This document shows, in pieces, positions 1-8,915 of a stretch of DNA of 64,000 nt. Position 1 is the stretch's first letter. Every line of letters begins with the position of its first letter. Origin of the DNA: JAFDVL01 sp031409955 (GTDB taxonomy: Bacteria > Acidobacteriota > Blastocatellia > RBC074); NCBI GenBank assembly GCA_031409955.1, contig JANNYF010000112.1, forward strand, positions 1 through 64,000, read 5' to 3'. The notes under the pieces are model-generated. The model had not been told where the DNA came from, searched no databases, and worked only from the letters and a program-made list of their open reading frames with translations. Both the position numbers and the translations under genes were made by a program.

Positions 1-109
1 CCACGGGGAGCACGGGGGACACGGGGCAGAAGCCAAGGGGCGAAACGAATAGGTTGTCGTCTCCCGCGCAGTAAGCTGGTACTTCCCGTGTTCCCCGTGC
101 TCCCCGTGG
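1..109. repeat. Imperfect inverted repeat, 25-bp arms
   Basis: Bases 1-25 and 85-109 are reverse complements with one mismatch. Both arms are built from short CACGGGG-like units. The element may extend left beyond the window. It lies downstream of the FG-GAP remnant and ADOP1. No gene was seen between 1 and 184. Confidence 0.8.
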
Positions 110-184
110 TTCACTTGGAAGAGTTATTTAATTTCTACTCCTAAGGACAGCAATCAACTTTTTCCGCCAGATAATTGTTCGTTA

Positions 185-300
185 TCATCGTCCCAGCAAC
201 AATGTCACAGCATTGCCGCCAAAGCTGGATGCAGCGATATGGCGTGTCACCATATCAAGTCGGCCAGCGCCATTCACATCCGCGAAGACTACTTGCCCGC
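185..300 (-). pseudogene. Remnant of an FG-GAP/VCBS-repeat protein (C-terminal end)
   Basis: Read on the minus strand, this stretch gives an open frame ending in TGA at 187-185. It contains FADVNGAGRLDMV and then AASSFGGNAVTLLLGR. The D-x-N-G-x-G-x-L-D pattern followed by a VTLLLG strand is typical of FG-GAP/VCBS beta-propeller repeats. There is no start codon or full-length protein, so it looks like the decayed 3' end of a secreted propeller gene. A near-identical terminal motif occurs in the remnant at 11400-11690, next to another ADOP gene. The frame and motif are seen directly. The pseudogene reading is inference. Confidence 0.5.
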
Positions 301-339
301 AGCAGGCCTTACTTTTCTTCCACAATTTATTCTTTCGCT

Positions 340-3063
340 TCATTCGTGTCGCAGCGCAACCATCGGATCAACCTTGGTCGCGCGCCGTGCCGGTAGCCAG
401 CAGGCCAGCAGCGCAACCAACAGCAGCAGCAACGCAATCCCCCCAAACGTCAGCGGATCAGTGGCGCTTATCCCAAAGAGCAAAGTCTTCAGCAAGCGCG
501 TCAAACCGAACGATGCCACCAACCCGATGCCAACGCCGATCAGCACCAATCGCATTCCCTGCCCGATGACTAACTGCAAAATGTCACGCCCTTGTGCGCC
601 GAGCGCGATGCGGACGCCGAGTTCGCCCGTGCGCTGCGCGACGGAATACGCCAGCACACCGTAAATTCCGACCGCCGCCAGCACCAGCGCCAAGCCCGAC
701 AACCAATTCAGCAGCACAGCGCTGAAGCGTGGACGCGCCAGATTCTGTGCCACTTTCTGCTCCATCGTGGCAAGGCTGGTCACGGCCTGCGCGGGATCAA
801 GCGCCGCAACTTCCCGCCGCATCGTCGCCACAAAAGCAGTCGGATCCGTAGCCGTTCGCACGGCGAAATGATTGACGAACGCCGACCCCCATTGTGCAAA
901 CGGGATGTACAGATCAAAGCGAACGTCCTGCAATTCGCGGTACCGAACATCGCCCGTAATGCCAACTATCGTCAGCCAGGATGCGTCACGACCATTGAAC
1001 CGGAGGCGTTTGCCTAATGGATCAACGCCAGACCCAAACAGCGTTTGCGCCATCCTCTCGCTGATGATAACGACGCGCTGCGTCTGGTCGGTGTCGAAGT
1101 CGCTGAATTCGCGCCCGGCTTTGATCGGAATCTTGAACGTGCGAAAGTAATGCGGCGTGATGGCTTCAAAATTTGGCACGCGATTTTTCTTGGCCTCGGC
1201 TTCCGATTGCCCTTCGAGCATAAAGGGCGTGTCCCATCCGACCGGGCCTTCCATGGGGCGAATCAAGACGGCGCTCGCCGCTTCCACACCGGGTTGCGCT
1301 TCCAACCGTTCAATCAACTGTCGGTAAAATTCCCGGCGCGCTTCCGGCTTGCCATACTTTTCACCCTGCACGCGCAACTGCATCGTCAGCACATTGCGCG
1401 GATCAAAGCCCAGATTGACACTGCTCAGATTGACGAAGCTGCGCAAAATTAACGTCGCGCCTGCCAATAACACCACCGTCACGGCGACTTCGGCGATCAC
1501 CAATGCGCTGCGCGTGCGAAGGCCAGTTCGTTCGCCAGACATTTTGTTGCCACCTTCGCTGAGCGTTTCGTTGAGATTGAGTTTGGAGACTGTGAGCGCA
1601 GGAAGCACGCCAAAAATAAAAGCCGTCAGCAACGTGACGCCGAGGCTGAAGAGTAACACTGTGAGATTTAGTTGTATGTCTTCAATGCGCGGTATGTCTT
1701 CCGGCGCAACCAGGATCAGCAGTTTGATGAGCCAGCCTGCAAGGAAGACACCGCCGACACCGCCGCAAAGCGCGAGCAGCAAACTCTCGCTCAGCAATTG
1801 CCGAATTAGACGGAATCGCCCCGCCCCCAGCGCCGCACGCACGGCAAACTCCCGGCGTCGTGCCGTCGCGCGTGCCAGCAACAGATTGGCGATATTGGCC
1901 GCCGCAATCAACAACAGCAGCGCCGTCGCCGCCAACAACAACCACAGCGCCGGACGCGCGTCGCCCCACAGATGATGCGCCAGCGGCGTAATCACGGCGC
2001 GTTGCCCAGTGGCATTAGTTTCGGGATACTGCGCAGCGATCCGCGCAATAATCAGGTTCAATTCGGCTTCGGCCTGCTCCCGGCTGACGCCCGGCTTCAG
2101 TTTTCCAACCGCCTGCAAAAAGACCGCGCCACGACTGGCCACCGTGCGTGCATTCATCGTGGCGCTGAGAGGCAACCATAAATCCACGCCTTTCGGAAAC
2201 TCGAATTTCGGCGGCATCACACCCACAACCATATAGTTTGCTTCTGTCAACGTGATGCTTTGTCCAATGATGTTGGGATCGGCGTTGAAGCGTTCGCGCC
2301 AGATACGGTCGCTGATGACCACGACTTTCGGCCCACTCACCTGATCGTCCGTTTCATTGAGTGCCCGTCCGAGCGCGGGCTGCACGCCCAACTGCGAAAA
2401 ATAGCGCCCTGTAACTTTGGAGCTTTCCAGTTGCACCGCCTCGCCCCGCCCCGTCAGCACATATCCATAGCCATACGAAGTCGTCGGCATCGCCGCCAAA
2501 CTCTCAAAGCTTTGCGACTGTTGTTGCCAGTCTTTGACCTCCGCCAGCGCCAATTCAACAAAGTCACTGTTCGCCGTTGTATCCTGCTTCCAGATCACCA
2601 TCAACCGTTCCTGTTCGGCAAATGGCAAAGGCCGCAACAGCACCGTGTACACAACGCCGAAGATCGCGGTACAAGCCCCAATCCCCAACGCCAGTGTCAA
2701 CACAGCAATCAGCGTAAAGCCCGGCTGCTTGCGCAACATGCGCGCGCCGAAGCGGATGTCTTGCAGTAACGATTCCATTCGATTTCCTCCTCTTGGTTTT
2801 GCCTCAGCGAGATTGATCGCAGGCAACCATTGATGCAAGGGCGACTGCTCGACACAACTCAATTCGCATTCCAGTAAGCGCCACTCATAACTTTGCACCG
2901 CCCGCGCCTGTGCTTCCGTCGCCGAAGCGCCATCGAGCATTGCGTCGTCATAGACGGCTTCGAGATGCAGCGCGACCTCTTCGACAATTTCGATCTCGCG
3001 TTCGGGCGGCAAGCGCAGCGGCGCGAGGTGTTGGCGCACGATTCGTTTCCAGTTCGGATTCAT
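340..3063 (-). CDS. ADOP-family permease (MacB/FtsX-like) with N-terminal prefix domain
   Basis: A 907-residue inner-membrane protein of the acidobacterial duplicated orphan permease type. It has a soluble prefix of about 75 residues (EIVEEVALHLE, helical), then a MacB-type first membrane helix (LTLALGIGACTAIFGV), a large extracytoplasmic core, an FtsX-like three-helix block, a second core, and a second FtsX block ending with PARRATKVDPMVALRHE. MacB relatives couple to a separate ATPase and act mechanically across the envelope; the substrate here is unknown. The start at 3063 was chosen because it falls 8 bp after the PadR stop and begins the prefix domain. A second ATG with a strong Shine-Dalgarno lies in frame at 2778, at the start of the permease proper. 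No ATPase gene is adjacent. Confidence 0.88.
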   Translation of the reverse strand: MNPNWKRIVRQHLAPLRLPPEREIEIVEEVALHLEAVYDDAMLDGASATEAQARAVQSYEWRLLECELSCVEQSPLHQWLPAINLAEAKPRGGNRMESLLQDIRFGARMLRKQPGFTLIAVLTLALGIGACTAIFGVVYTVLLRPLPFAEQERLMVIWKQDTTANSDFVELALAEVKDWQQQSQSFESLAAMPTTSYGYGYVLTGRGEAVQLESSKVTGRYFSQLGVQPALGRALNETDDQVSGPKVVVISDRIWRERFNADPNIIGQSITLTEANYMVVGVMPPKFEFPKGVDLWLPLSATMNARTVASRGAVFLQAVGKLKPGVSREQAEAELNLIIARIAAQYPETNATGQRAVITPLAHHLWGDARPALWLLLAATALLLLIAAANIANLLLARATARRREFAVRAALGAGRFRLIRQLLSESLLLALCGGVGGVFLAGWLIKLLILVAPEDIPRIEDIQLNLTVLLFSLGVTLLTAFIFGVLPALTVSKLNLNETLSEGGNKMSGERTGLRTRSALVIAEVAVTVVLLAGATLILRSFVNLSSVNLGFDPRNVLTMQLRVQGEKYGKPEARREFYRQLIERLEAQPGVEAASAVLIRPMEGPVGWDTPFMLEGQSEAEAKKNRVPNFEAITPHYFRTFKIPIKAGREFSDFDTDQTQRVVIISERMAQTLFGSGVDPLGKRLRFNGRDASWLTIVGITGDVRYRELQDVRFDLYIPFAQWGSAFVNHFAVRTATDPTAFVATMRREVAALDPAQAVTSLATMEQKVAQNLARPRFSAVLLNWLSGLALVLAAVGIYGVLAYSVAQRTGELGVRIALGAQGRDILQLVIGQGMRLVLIGVGIGLVASFGLTRLLKTLLFGISATDPLTFGGIALLLLLVALLACWLPARRATKVDPMVALRHE
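2786..2793 (-). promoter_or_regulatory. Internal Shine-Dalgarno in ADOP1
   Basis: On the minus strand AGAGGAGG sits 7 nt before an in-frame ATG (2778-2776) that starts MESLLQDIRFGARML, the usual N-terminus of prefix-less ADOPs such as the one at 8916-11384. It could give a second, shorter product lacking the prefix domain. Its use is inferred only. Confidence 0.5.
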
Positions 3064-3071
3064 TGTCTCAC

Positions 3072-3404
3072 TCACGCCGGATTGATTTTGGCGACGCGAT
3101 CCAGTGCCGCGAAAAAGTCTGACCACGTTTGCCGCTGTTCGGTCAGCACTTTTTTGCCCGCTGCCGTCAGCTTGTAAAACCGTCGCCTGCGCTGCCCGGC
3201 CTTTTCAATCCACGTGCCTTTGATGAGGCCGCGTTTTTCCAGGCGATAGAGCAGCGGATACAGTGATGCCACATGAAATTGCAGCACCCCGTCCGAACGC
3301 TCTTCGATCAGTTTGGCGATTTCATAGCCGTGGCGTGGGCGGTCTTCCACCAGGGCCAGGATCAACGTTTCTGTGCTGCCGCGTTTGACTTCTTTATCTA
3401 ACAT
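3072..3404 (-). CDS. PadR-family transcriptional regulator
   Basis: A 110-residue winged-helix regulator. It begins MLDKEVKRGSTETLIL and contains the PadR hallmark HGYEIAKLIEERS, then SLYPLLYRLEKRGLI (recognition helix and wing) and a short C-terminal helix for dimerisation. The ATG at 3404 was preferred over upstream starts because GGAG lies 9 nt before it and because PadR proteins start here. It precedes ADOP1 by 8 bp, so the two are probably co-transcribed; PadR-ADOP pairs are a recognised acidobacterial arrangement. ATAT-rich half-sites upstream (about 3417-3440) could be an autoregulatory operator, but this is a guess. Confidence 0.9.
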   Translation of the reverse strand: MLDKEVKRGSTETLILALVEDRPRHGYEIAKLIEERSDGVLQFHVASLYPLLYRLEKRGLIKGTWIEKAGQRRRRFYKLTAAGKKVLTEQRQTWSDFFAALDRVAKINPA

Positions 3405-3514
3405 AGCGGGTGTCTCCATATATTGCGTTGCCACATATAACAGCAAAACTTGTAGGGCGCAAATCATTGTCCGATGGCTTTCCGCAAAATAACCTGACCC
3501 ACGAGAATGGTTCT

Positions 3515-3610
3515 GCCTGATGCCTGATGCCCGATGCCTGATCCCTGCCCACAAAAGCGAAGAATTGTTTTGGGGCGCAGGCGTCAGGGGTCAGGAATCA
3601 GGCATCAGGC
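3515..3610. repeat. Heptamer-based hairpin repeat
   Basis: The left arm (3515-3555) is a tandem of 7-mers related to GATGCCT, ending in CCCACAAAA. The right arm (3568-3610) is its imperfect reverse complement (TTTTGGGG, then CAGGAAT/CAGGCAT units). It fills the gap between the divergent padR and HAD genes, apart from the HAD promoter region. A related hairpin is at 51174-51274. Confidence 0.75.
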
Positions 3611-3685
3611 AGAGGAGCCTTTTTTCCTGCTCATTCCTTAATTCAATGCCATTGGGCTGTGGGCTGCGCTTTTGGCGCGGCTGTG

Positions 3686-3723
3686 TATAATCCTACGCAT
3701 TCATTTCATCAGGCACAAAGGAG
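3686..3723 (+). promoter_or_regulatory. -10 box and RBS of the HAD hydrolase gene
   Basis: TATAAT at 3686-3691 lies 39 bp before the ATG, and AAAGGAG ends at 3723, 7 nt before it. No good -35 box is visible at 16-18 bp spacing. Confidence 0.45.
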
Positions 3724-3730
3724 AATCTTT

Positions 3731-4402
3731 ATGGCGTTACACCCGATAGTTTTCTTGTTCGATGTGGATAACACGTTGCTGGACAATGACCGCGTCACGG
3801 CTGATCTGCGGCGCTATTTAACCAAGGAAGTCGGAGTCGAGCGAAGCAATCGCTATTGGGCAATTTTTGAAGAGTTGCGCACTGAGCTGGGCTACGCCGA
3901 CTATCTGGGCGCGTTGCAGCGCTATCGCCACGAACATCCGTATGAGACGCATCTGCTGGCGGTTTCGACCTATCTCATCAACTACCCGTTTGCCAATCGG
4001 CTGTATCCGAATTCGCTCGATGTATTGGCCTACTGCCAAGAACACGGGCCGGTAGTAATTCTGTCAGATGGCGATGTAGTCTTTCAGCCGCGCAAGGTGG
4101 AACGCTCCGGCTTGTTTGAAACCGTCGAGCACAATGTGCTGATCTACATTCACAAAGAATTGGAATTGCACGATGTCGAGCGGCGGTATCCGGCGGCGCA
4201 CTATGTCATGGTGGATGATAAGTTGCGGATTCTGACGGCGATGAAGCAAAGTTGGGGAAGCCGACTGACAACGGTCTTTCCGAAACAGGGACATTACGCG
4301 CTTGATCCCGCTGAGATTGCCAAATACCCCGCTGCTGACATTGAGGTGGCACGGATTGGCGACCTGTTAGAAAACAAACTGTTCGCGGCGCTGCTGGCGT
4401 AA
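3731..4402 (+). CDS. HAD-superfamily hydrolase
   Basis: A 223-residue predicted cytosolic phosphatase-like enzyme. Motif I is DVDNTLLDN (D11 nucleophile, D13). Motif II is the ILSDGD serine near residue 115. A lysine follows in QPRKVERSG (motif III), and motif IV is VMVDDK. All four HAD catalytic motifs are therefore present. The cap is the helical C1 type inserted after motif I. Substrate is unknown; such proteins hydrolyse small phosphate esters. The ATG was chosen for the AAAGGAG seven bases upstream; a 24-residue upstream extension is open but not protein-like. It stands alone, divergent from padR and convergent with the MOSC gene. Confidence 0.85.
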   Translation: MALHPIVFLFDVDNTLLDNDRVTADLRRYLTKEVGVERSNRYWAIFEELRTELGYADYLGALQRYRHEHPYETHLLAVSTYLINYPFANRLYPNSLDVLAYCQEHGPVVILSDGDVVFQPRKVERSGLFETVEHNVLIYIHKELELHDVERRYPAAHYVMVDDKLRILTAMKQSWGSRLTTVFPKQGHYALDPAEIAKYPAADIEVARIGDLLENKLFAALLA

Positions 4403-4410
4403 GGTCTAGC

Positions 4411-4968
4411 TCAAAGCTTCTTCGCTTTATCGCCCACGCGAATCATGCCCGGTTGCAGCACGCGGGCATTGATGCCGCGCAGTTGCAGTTCCCTGCCAAC
4501 GGCAGAGTTGACAAATTTCATGGCATCCACGCCAAACCGCTCGACGAATTTTTTACAGCCTGTGTGCGGTTCTGCCGTGACTTCAATGATGGCAGAACCG
4601 AGGGCAAGTTTTGTTCCGGCGGGCAAGTTGTCTTTGCTCAAATCCAGGTCCAGAAAAAGTTGATCGCCCGCTAATTGCCAACGTGCTTCATCTTGTGTGA
4701 TCAATGCAATAACGCGCGTGTTGATGAGGTTGAGCTGCATTTCAGGATGCGGCGAACCATCGGCGGTGCGCGAACTGCTGCGGTCTTTCCAACTGTCCCC
4801 GACCAAGCCTTCGACGGTGTCGAGATGCGCTTCGGTCAACACTTCGCGGGCGTTGACGGATGGGCGGCGAACAATCAATTTCAATGCGCCTTCGTCTTTG
4901 GGCGCTTGTCGGATTTCGGGTAAGCCCGCGTCCAGTTCTTCTCTCGTCAAAAATTTTACGTCTGTCAT
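4411..4968 (-). CDS. MOSC-domain protein
   Basis: A 185-residue protein with a MOSC (molybdenum cofactor sulfurase C-terminal) domain. The conserved region HTGCKKFVERFG holds the single conserved Cys, thought to carry sulfur for metal-sulfur centre chemistry. LRGINARVLQPGMIRVGD is the usual closing strand. The N-terminal KLIVRRPSVNAREVL segment and GLVGDSW also fit stand-alone MOSC proteins. ATG 4968 was chosen over an upstream TTG because GAGG precedes it at 8 nt. It converges on the HAD gene with an 8-bp gap. A role in molybdenum-cofactor or sulfur-transfer chemistry is the family assumption only. Confidence 0.82.
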   Translation of the reverse strand: MTDVKFLTREELDAGLPEIRQAPKDEGALKLIVRRPSVNAREVLTEAHLDTVEGLVGDSWKDRSSSRTADGSPHPEMQLNLINTRVIALITQDEARWQLAGDQLFLDLDLSKDNLPAGTKLALGSAIIEVTAEPHTGCKKFVERFGVDAMKFVNSAVGRELQLRGINARVLQPGMIRVGDKAKKL

Positions 4969-5174
4969 TAGCAACCTCGTTGTGTGCGAAATAGAGGGGC
5001 TTACGGTAACGGTGAAAGTGGATTCTCACAAGAGCCAATTCCCTGCGGAAGCACCAGTCCATTTTGTGCGGGCAGAGGTTGGAGCAGGGATCGTGGTCGC
5101 ACTGAACTTGCTACCAGCGTGTGTTATTCTCTGCGCCATCACGCATCAAAACTGAAAACAAAAAATTCACTACT

Positions 5175-7604
5175 ATGAAAAAGTCGAATTCTCCCTCTCT
5201 CTCTAACGCCCTCTCTGACGCGCAACGCTGGCTGCCAGCCTTGCTGCTCCTCTTTGTCGGCAGCGGCGGCGCGGCGCTCATTTACGAAATCGTCTGGTTT
5301 CAATTGCTACAACTTGTGATCGGTTCGTCGGCGGTTTCGCTGGGCGTGTTGCTCGGCACGTTTATGGGTGGGATGTGTCTCGGCAGTTTTTTGCTGCCGC
5401 GCTTCGTGGACGCACGCCGCCATCCGTTGCGCGTGTATGCCGGGTTGGAATTAGGCATTGCGTGCTGCGGCGTACTGGTTTTATTGGGTGTTCCGCTCAT
5501 CGGCGGCGCGTACACGGCGTTAGGATTCTCAGGGCCGATTGTTCGTGCAATCGTCGCGGGCGTGTGTTTGTTACCACCGACGTTGTTGATGGGCGCGACC
5601 TTGCCCGCCGTCGCGCGATGGGTGGAAGCAACGCCCCAAGGCGTTTCGTGGCTGGGATTTTTTTACGGCGGCAACATTGCGGGCGCGGTGCTGGGCAGTT
5701 TATTGACAGGCTTTTATTTGCTGCGCGTGTACGATCTGGCAACGGCAACGATGGTCGCGGTGGCTCTCAATGTCATCGTCGCATTGCTGGCATTGGGCAT
5801 TGCAAAAAAGACCAGCTATGAACCGCGCGAAGTTGCCGATGCCGAGCAACCGCGTGGAGACAAAATAGTTTACGTGACGATTGCGCTGTCAGGCTTGACG
5901 GCATTGGCGGCGGAAGTGATTTGGACGCGCAACCTGTCGCTGCTGTTTGGCGGCACGGTCTACACGTTTGCATTGATTCTCGCCGTGTTTTTGCTGGGGC
6001 TGGGACTCGGCAGCAGCTTCGGTTCTAAGATAGCGCAACAAACTTCGCGCCCGCGTTTTATGCTGGGTTGGTGTCAACTGCTGTTGTGCGTGGCGCTGGC
6101 GTGGGCGGCGTATATGATGGGCGCTTCGATGCCGTATTGGCCGATCAACCCATCGCTTTCGACTGCTCCGTGGTTTACGTTTCAACTCGATTTTGTGCGG
6201 TGTTTGTGGGCCGTGTTGCCGGGCGCAGTTTTGTGGGGCATGAGCTTTCCGCTGGCATTGGCCGCAGTCGCAACACGCGAGCAGGACACGGGGCGGCTGG
6301 TCGGTGGCGTGTACGCGGCCAACACGGTGGGCGCGATTGTCGGGGCACTCAGCACAAGCCTGCTGTTGGTGGCTTGGGTCGGCAGCCAACGCGCCCAGCA
6401 AATGTTGATCGTGATTGCAGCCAGCGCTGCGCTGCTAATGCTGATGCCGAAAAGCAAAACGATCTTCAGGCTCAAGCCGCTGTCACTTTTGTTGGCGGCA
6501 ACGTGCGGCGTCATTTTGCTGCTCCTCACTGTTCCGCCTGTGTCCGGCTTGTTGGTGGCGGAAGGGCGGCACGCTGCCACGCAAATTGGGCGCAATGAAA
6601 TCGTCTATGTTGGCGAAGGCACAATGGCATCGGTGGCCGTGACGCGCACGCGCGATGGCCTGTTGCAATATCACAATGCGGGCAAGGTGCAGGCGTCCAG
6701 CAAAGTCGAAGACATGCGATTGCAACGAATGCTGGGGCATCTGACGACGCTGCTGCCCGCCAACCCGCGCTCCGTGTTGGTCATCGGTTGCGGCGCGGGT
6801 GTGACGGCGGGCGCGGTTTCGATTGACCCGCAGGTCGAGCGCGTCACCATCGCGGAAATCGAGCCGCTTGTGCCAAAGGCCGCCTCAACCTATTTCGGCA
6901 AATACAATCACGCGGTCATCAGCAATCCGAAGGTACAAATCAAGCTGGATGACGGGCGACATTACCTGCTGACTGCGCCGGAGAAGTTTGATGCGATTAC
7001 GTCTGACCCGCTTGATCCGTGGGTCAAAGGCGCGGCGATGCTTTATACCAAAGAATTTTTTGAGGTCGTCAAGCGCCGCTTGAATCCCGGCGGTGTCGTG
7101 ACGATTTTCGTGCAACTTTATCAAACCAGCGAGGCCGCCGTGAAAAGCGAGTTGGCGACGTTTTTTGAAGTGTTTCCCGAAGGCGTAGTTTGGAGCAACA
7201 CGCAAGATGGCGAAGGTTATGATCTGGTGCTGATGGGACAGCCCGAAGCCATGCCGATCAATGTTGACGCGGTCGAAGCGCGCTTGCAACGCCCCGAATA
7301 CGCGGCGGTGGCGCAGTCGCTCCGCGAAGTTGGATTTCGCTCCGCCGTAGATTTGTTTTCGACGTATGCCGGGCAAGGAACGGATTTGACTGCGTGGCGA
7401 CAGGGCGCGGCGATCAATTGGGATCGCAGTTTACGATTGCAGTATTTGGCAGGATTGGGGCTGAATCTGGACGAGAGCTTTACGATTTACCGAAATCTGA
7501 TGAAGCACAATCGCTATCCCGAAAAACTTTTCATTGGGTCTGAGGAACGGTTGCAAACGTTGCGAAAAGCCATCGCGCCTTCGATGAATTACTCTGGGCA
7601 GTAG
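5175..7604 (+). CDS. Membrane protein fused to spermidine-synthase-like methyltransferase domain
   Basis: An 809-residue fusion. The first ~480 residues form about a dozen hydrophobic helices in two related halves, each opening with GxxALxYE/GLTALAAEVIWTR-like sequence. The C-terminal third is a Rossmann domain like spermidine synthase: SVLVIGCGAG near residue 538 (AdoMet/dcAdoMet loop), IAEIEP, then TSDPLDPW with D611 where the catalytic Asp sits. Such fusions are common in Acidobacteria and Proteobacteria; whether they make polyamines or move or modify another substrate is not settled. The ATG was chosen as the start of a typical cytosolic leader before helix 1. An upstream GTG frame is possible. 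The RBS is weak (A-rich only). Confidence 0.85.
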   Translation: MKKSNSPSLSNALSDAQRWLPALLLLFVGSGGAALIYEIVWFQLLQLVIGSSAVSLGVLLGTFMGGMCLGSFLLPRFVDARRHPLRVYAGLELGIACCGVLVLLGVPLIGGAYTALGFSGPIVRAIVAGVCLLPPTLLMGATLPAVARWVEATPQGVSWLGFFYGGNIAGAVLGSLLTGFYLLRVYDLATATMVAVALNVIVALLALGIAKKTSYEPREVADAEQPRGDKIVYVTIALSGLTALAAEVIWTRNLSLLFGGTVYTFALILAVFLLGLGLGSSFGSKIAQQTSRPRFMLGWCQLLLCVALAWAAYMMGASMPYWPINPSLSTAPWFTFQLDFVRCLWAVLPGAVLWGMSFPLALAAVATREQDTGRLVGGVYAANTVGAIVGALSTSLLLVAWVGSQRAQQMLIVIAASAALLMLMPKSKTIFRLKPLSLLLAATCGVILLLLTVPPVSGLLVAEGRHAATQIGRNEIVYVGEGTMASVAVTRTRDGLLQYHNAGKVQASSKVEDMRLQRMLGHLTTLLPANPRSVLVIGCGAGVTAGAVSIDPQVERVTIAEIEPLVPKAASTYFGKYNHAVISNPKVQIKLDDGRHYLLTAPEKFDAITSDPLDPWVKGAAMLYTKEFFEVVKRRLNPGGVVTIFVQLYQTSEAAVKSELATFFEVFPEGVVWSNTQDGEGYDLVLMGQPEAMPINVDAVEARLQRPEYAAVAQSLREVGFRSAVDLFSTYAGQGTDLTAWRQGAAINWDRSLRLQYLAGLGLNLDESFTIYRNLMKHNRYPEKLFIGSEERLQTLRKAIAPSMNYSGQ

Positions 7605-7624
7605 TTTACATAATGCAAAAAGCT

Positions 7625-7718
7625 TTCATCCACGAAGACACACCAAGTAGCACGAAGAAAGACAGAAATCATTCAGATGACTTCTTCGTGGCTCTTCGTG
7701 TGGCTTCGTGGATGAGAA
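7625..7718. repeat. Imperfect inverted repeat between convergent genes
   Basis: Arms at 7625-7661 and 7681-7718 pair with a few mismatches. They are made of TTCGTGG/CCACGAA units. It lies between the convergent synthase-like and esterase genes and is flanked by A/T runs, so it could act as a two-way terminator as well as being a repeat element. Confidence 0.7.
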
Positions 7719-7734
7719 AAATTCGTTTCTTTAA

Positions 7735-8721
7735 CTAAGGCTTAGGGAATATCAGCGGCAGCGCCACTTCCGCTGTGAAAATACAACGCGCATTGTGCCC
7801 ACAAAGCGGTACGGTCGTGACTTGATGTTTTGCGCCGAACTTTTGATTCACGTATTTGGCAAAGGCTTGCCCACGCAACCACCGATTCGCGCCCTGTGCC
7901 ATCGCGGGACACGAGCCGTCAAATCCGGCCAGCGGTGTCGTATCCAATTCGCCCAACAAATAAATCACCGACCGCGCCGCAAGCTGCTTCTTTAACTGCT
8001 CATCCGATAGCTTTGCCGCGTAGCCTGCGCGGTTCTGCAACCCATACGGCCACTGATCGAACGTCGTGCAATTGCGCGCATCATTAAAGGCGCGAAAGTC
8101 ATCGCCCGCCGCATTCGGACGCGTGGCATCAAGATACGCATAGCTCGATGGATTCGAGACGATGTACGTCACCGGCACACCCAACGAATCGTGAACCTGA
8201 CTCGCCATCTGATAGCGCGTGACATATTGCCCGCCCGCTGAATGCCCGGAGATCACGATAGCTTTCAGATTCGGGAACACATCTTTCTGCGCCAGTTTGC
8301 GCAACACTTCGTCCATCAGATCAAACGACGTCAGCCGCTCATTGTTGGTCGCCGCACCCCCGGCGCGCCAACTGTTGCCGCCGCAAGGCCAGTTGAGTTC
8401 GGTCGCGTCCAACGTGTCGTTGCAAACGCCATTTTTTGCGGCAAAGCGCGGCGCAAGGATGATCGTGTTGTCCAAAGCGCCCGCGAGAAATCCGGCGGCA
8501 ACTGCCGTACGAAAATAACTATCGGCATCGCGGCCTGCGCCGTGAATCAGCACAAACGCGCGCGTGATCGCTTCGTTTTTGGTGGTCAGCGGATACGACC
8601 GATAGACCAGCGAACGCGCGGAGTCTGAACCGAGATTGACCCATTCTTTGCAGTTCACTGTAGTGCAAGGCGCAGCCAACGCAGGGAGAGAAAGCAGCAG
8701 AAAAAGTATAGTTCGTAGCAT
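7735..8721 (-). CDS. Secreted alpha/beta-hydrolase (esterase-like)
   Basis: A 328-residue exported hydrolase. Residues 1-16 are a signal peptide (MLRTILFLLLSLPALA, cleavage after ALA-A). It has an oxyanion-hole strand FVLIHGAGRDADSYF, and the nucleophile elbow GHSAGG near residue 166. VIYLLGELDTTPL may supply the acid, and VPLCGHNARCIF the His. Several cysteines (CTTVNC, CGG, CGHNARC) suggest disulfides, in keeping with export. It resembles polyhydroxyalkanoate-depolymerase/feruloyl-esterase-like folds, but the substrate cannot be named. The RBS is weak (AAAG). It stands alone, bounded by inverted repeats on both sides. Confidence 0.82.
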   Translation of the reverse strand: MLRTILFLLLSLPALAAPCTTVNCKEWVNLGSDSARSLVYRSYPLTTKNEAITRAFVLIHGAGRDADSYFRTAVAAGFLAGALDNTIILAPRFAAKNGVCNDTLDATELNWPCGGNSWRAGGAATNNERLTSFDLMDEVLRKLAQKDVFPNLKAIVISGHSAGGQYVTRYQMASQVHDSLGVPVTYIVSNPSSYAYLDATRPNAAGDDFRAFNDARNCTTFDQWPYGLQNRAGYAAKLSDEQLKKQLAARSVIYLLGELDTTPLAGFDGSCPAMAQGANRWLRGQAFAKYVNQKFGAKHQVTTVPLCGHNARCIFTAEVALPLIFPKP

Positions 8722-8766
8722 CTTTGCTATGTACCATTTTTTGTTTGCGGGGACAATGGCTGACCA

Positions 8767-8902
8767 TGTTGCGCAAACTGTTAGTTTGCGTGGCTGACAA
8801 TTCGAATGCGCTGAAGAAAACGATGCAGTGATCGCTCAGTAGCGTTGTTTTTCATCCACGGGGCGAGCAAGCAAGCGACGCAAACGAACAGTTTGCGCTA
8901 CA
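8767..8902. repeat. Inverted repeat, 25-bp arms
   Basis: 8767-8791 and 8878-8902 are reverse complements with two mismatches; each arm contains GCAAACTGTT. The 86-bp centre has no gene. It separates the esterase start from the ADOP2 stop. Confidence 0.75.
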
Positions 8903-8915
8903 TTTGAGAGCGAGC

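Noticed and set aside
5889..7376. Long minus-strand frames opposite the spermidine-synthase-like gene
   Set aside because: Arg/His/Gln-rich composition typical of antisense shadows; no domain or start signal.
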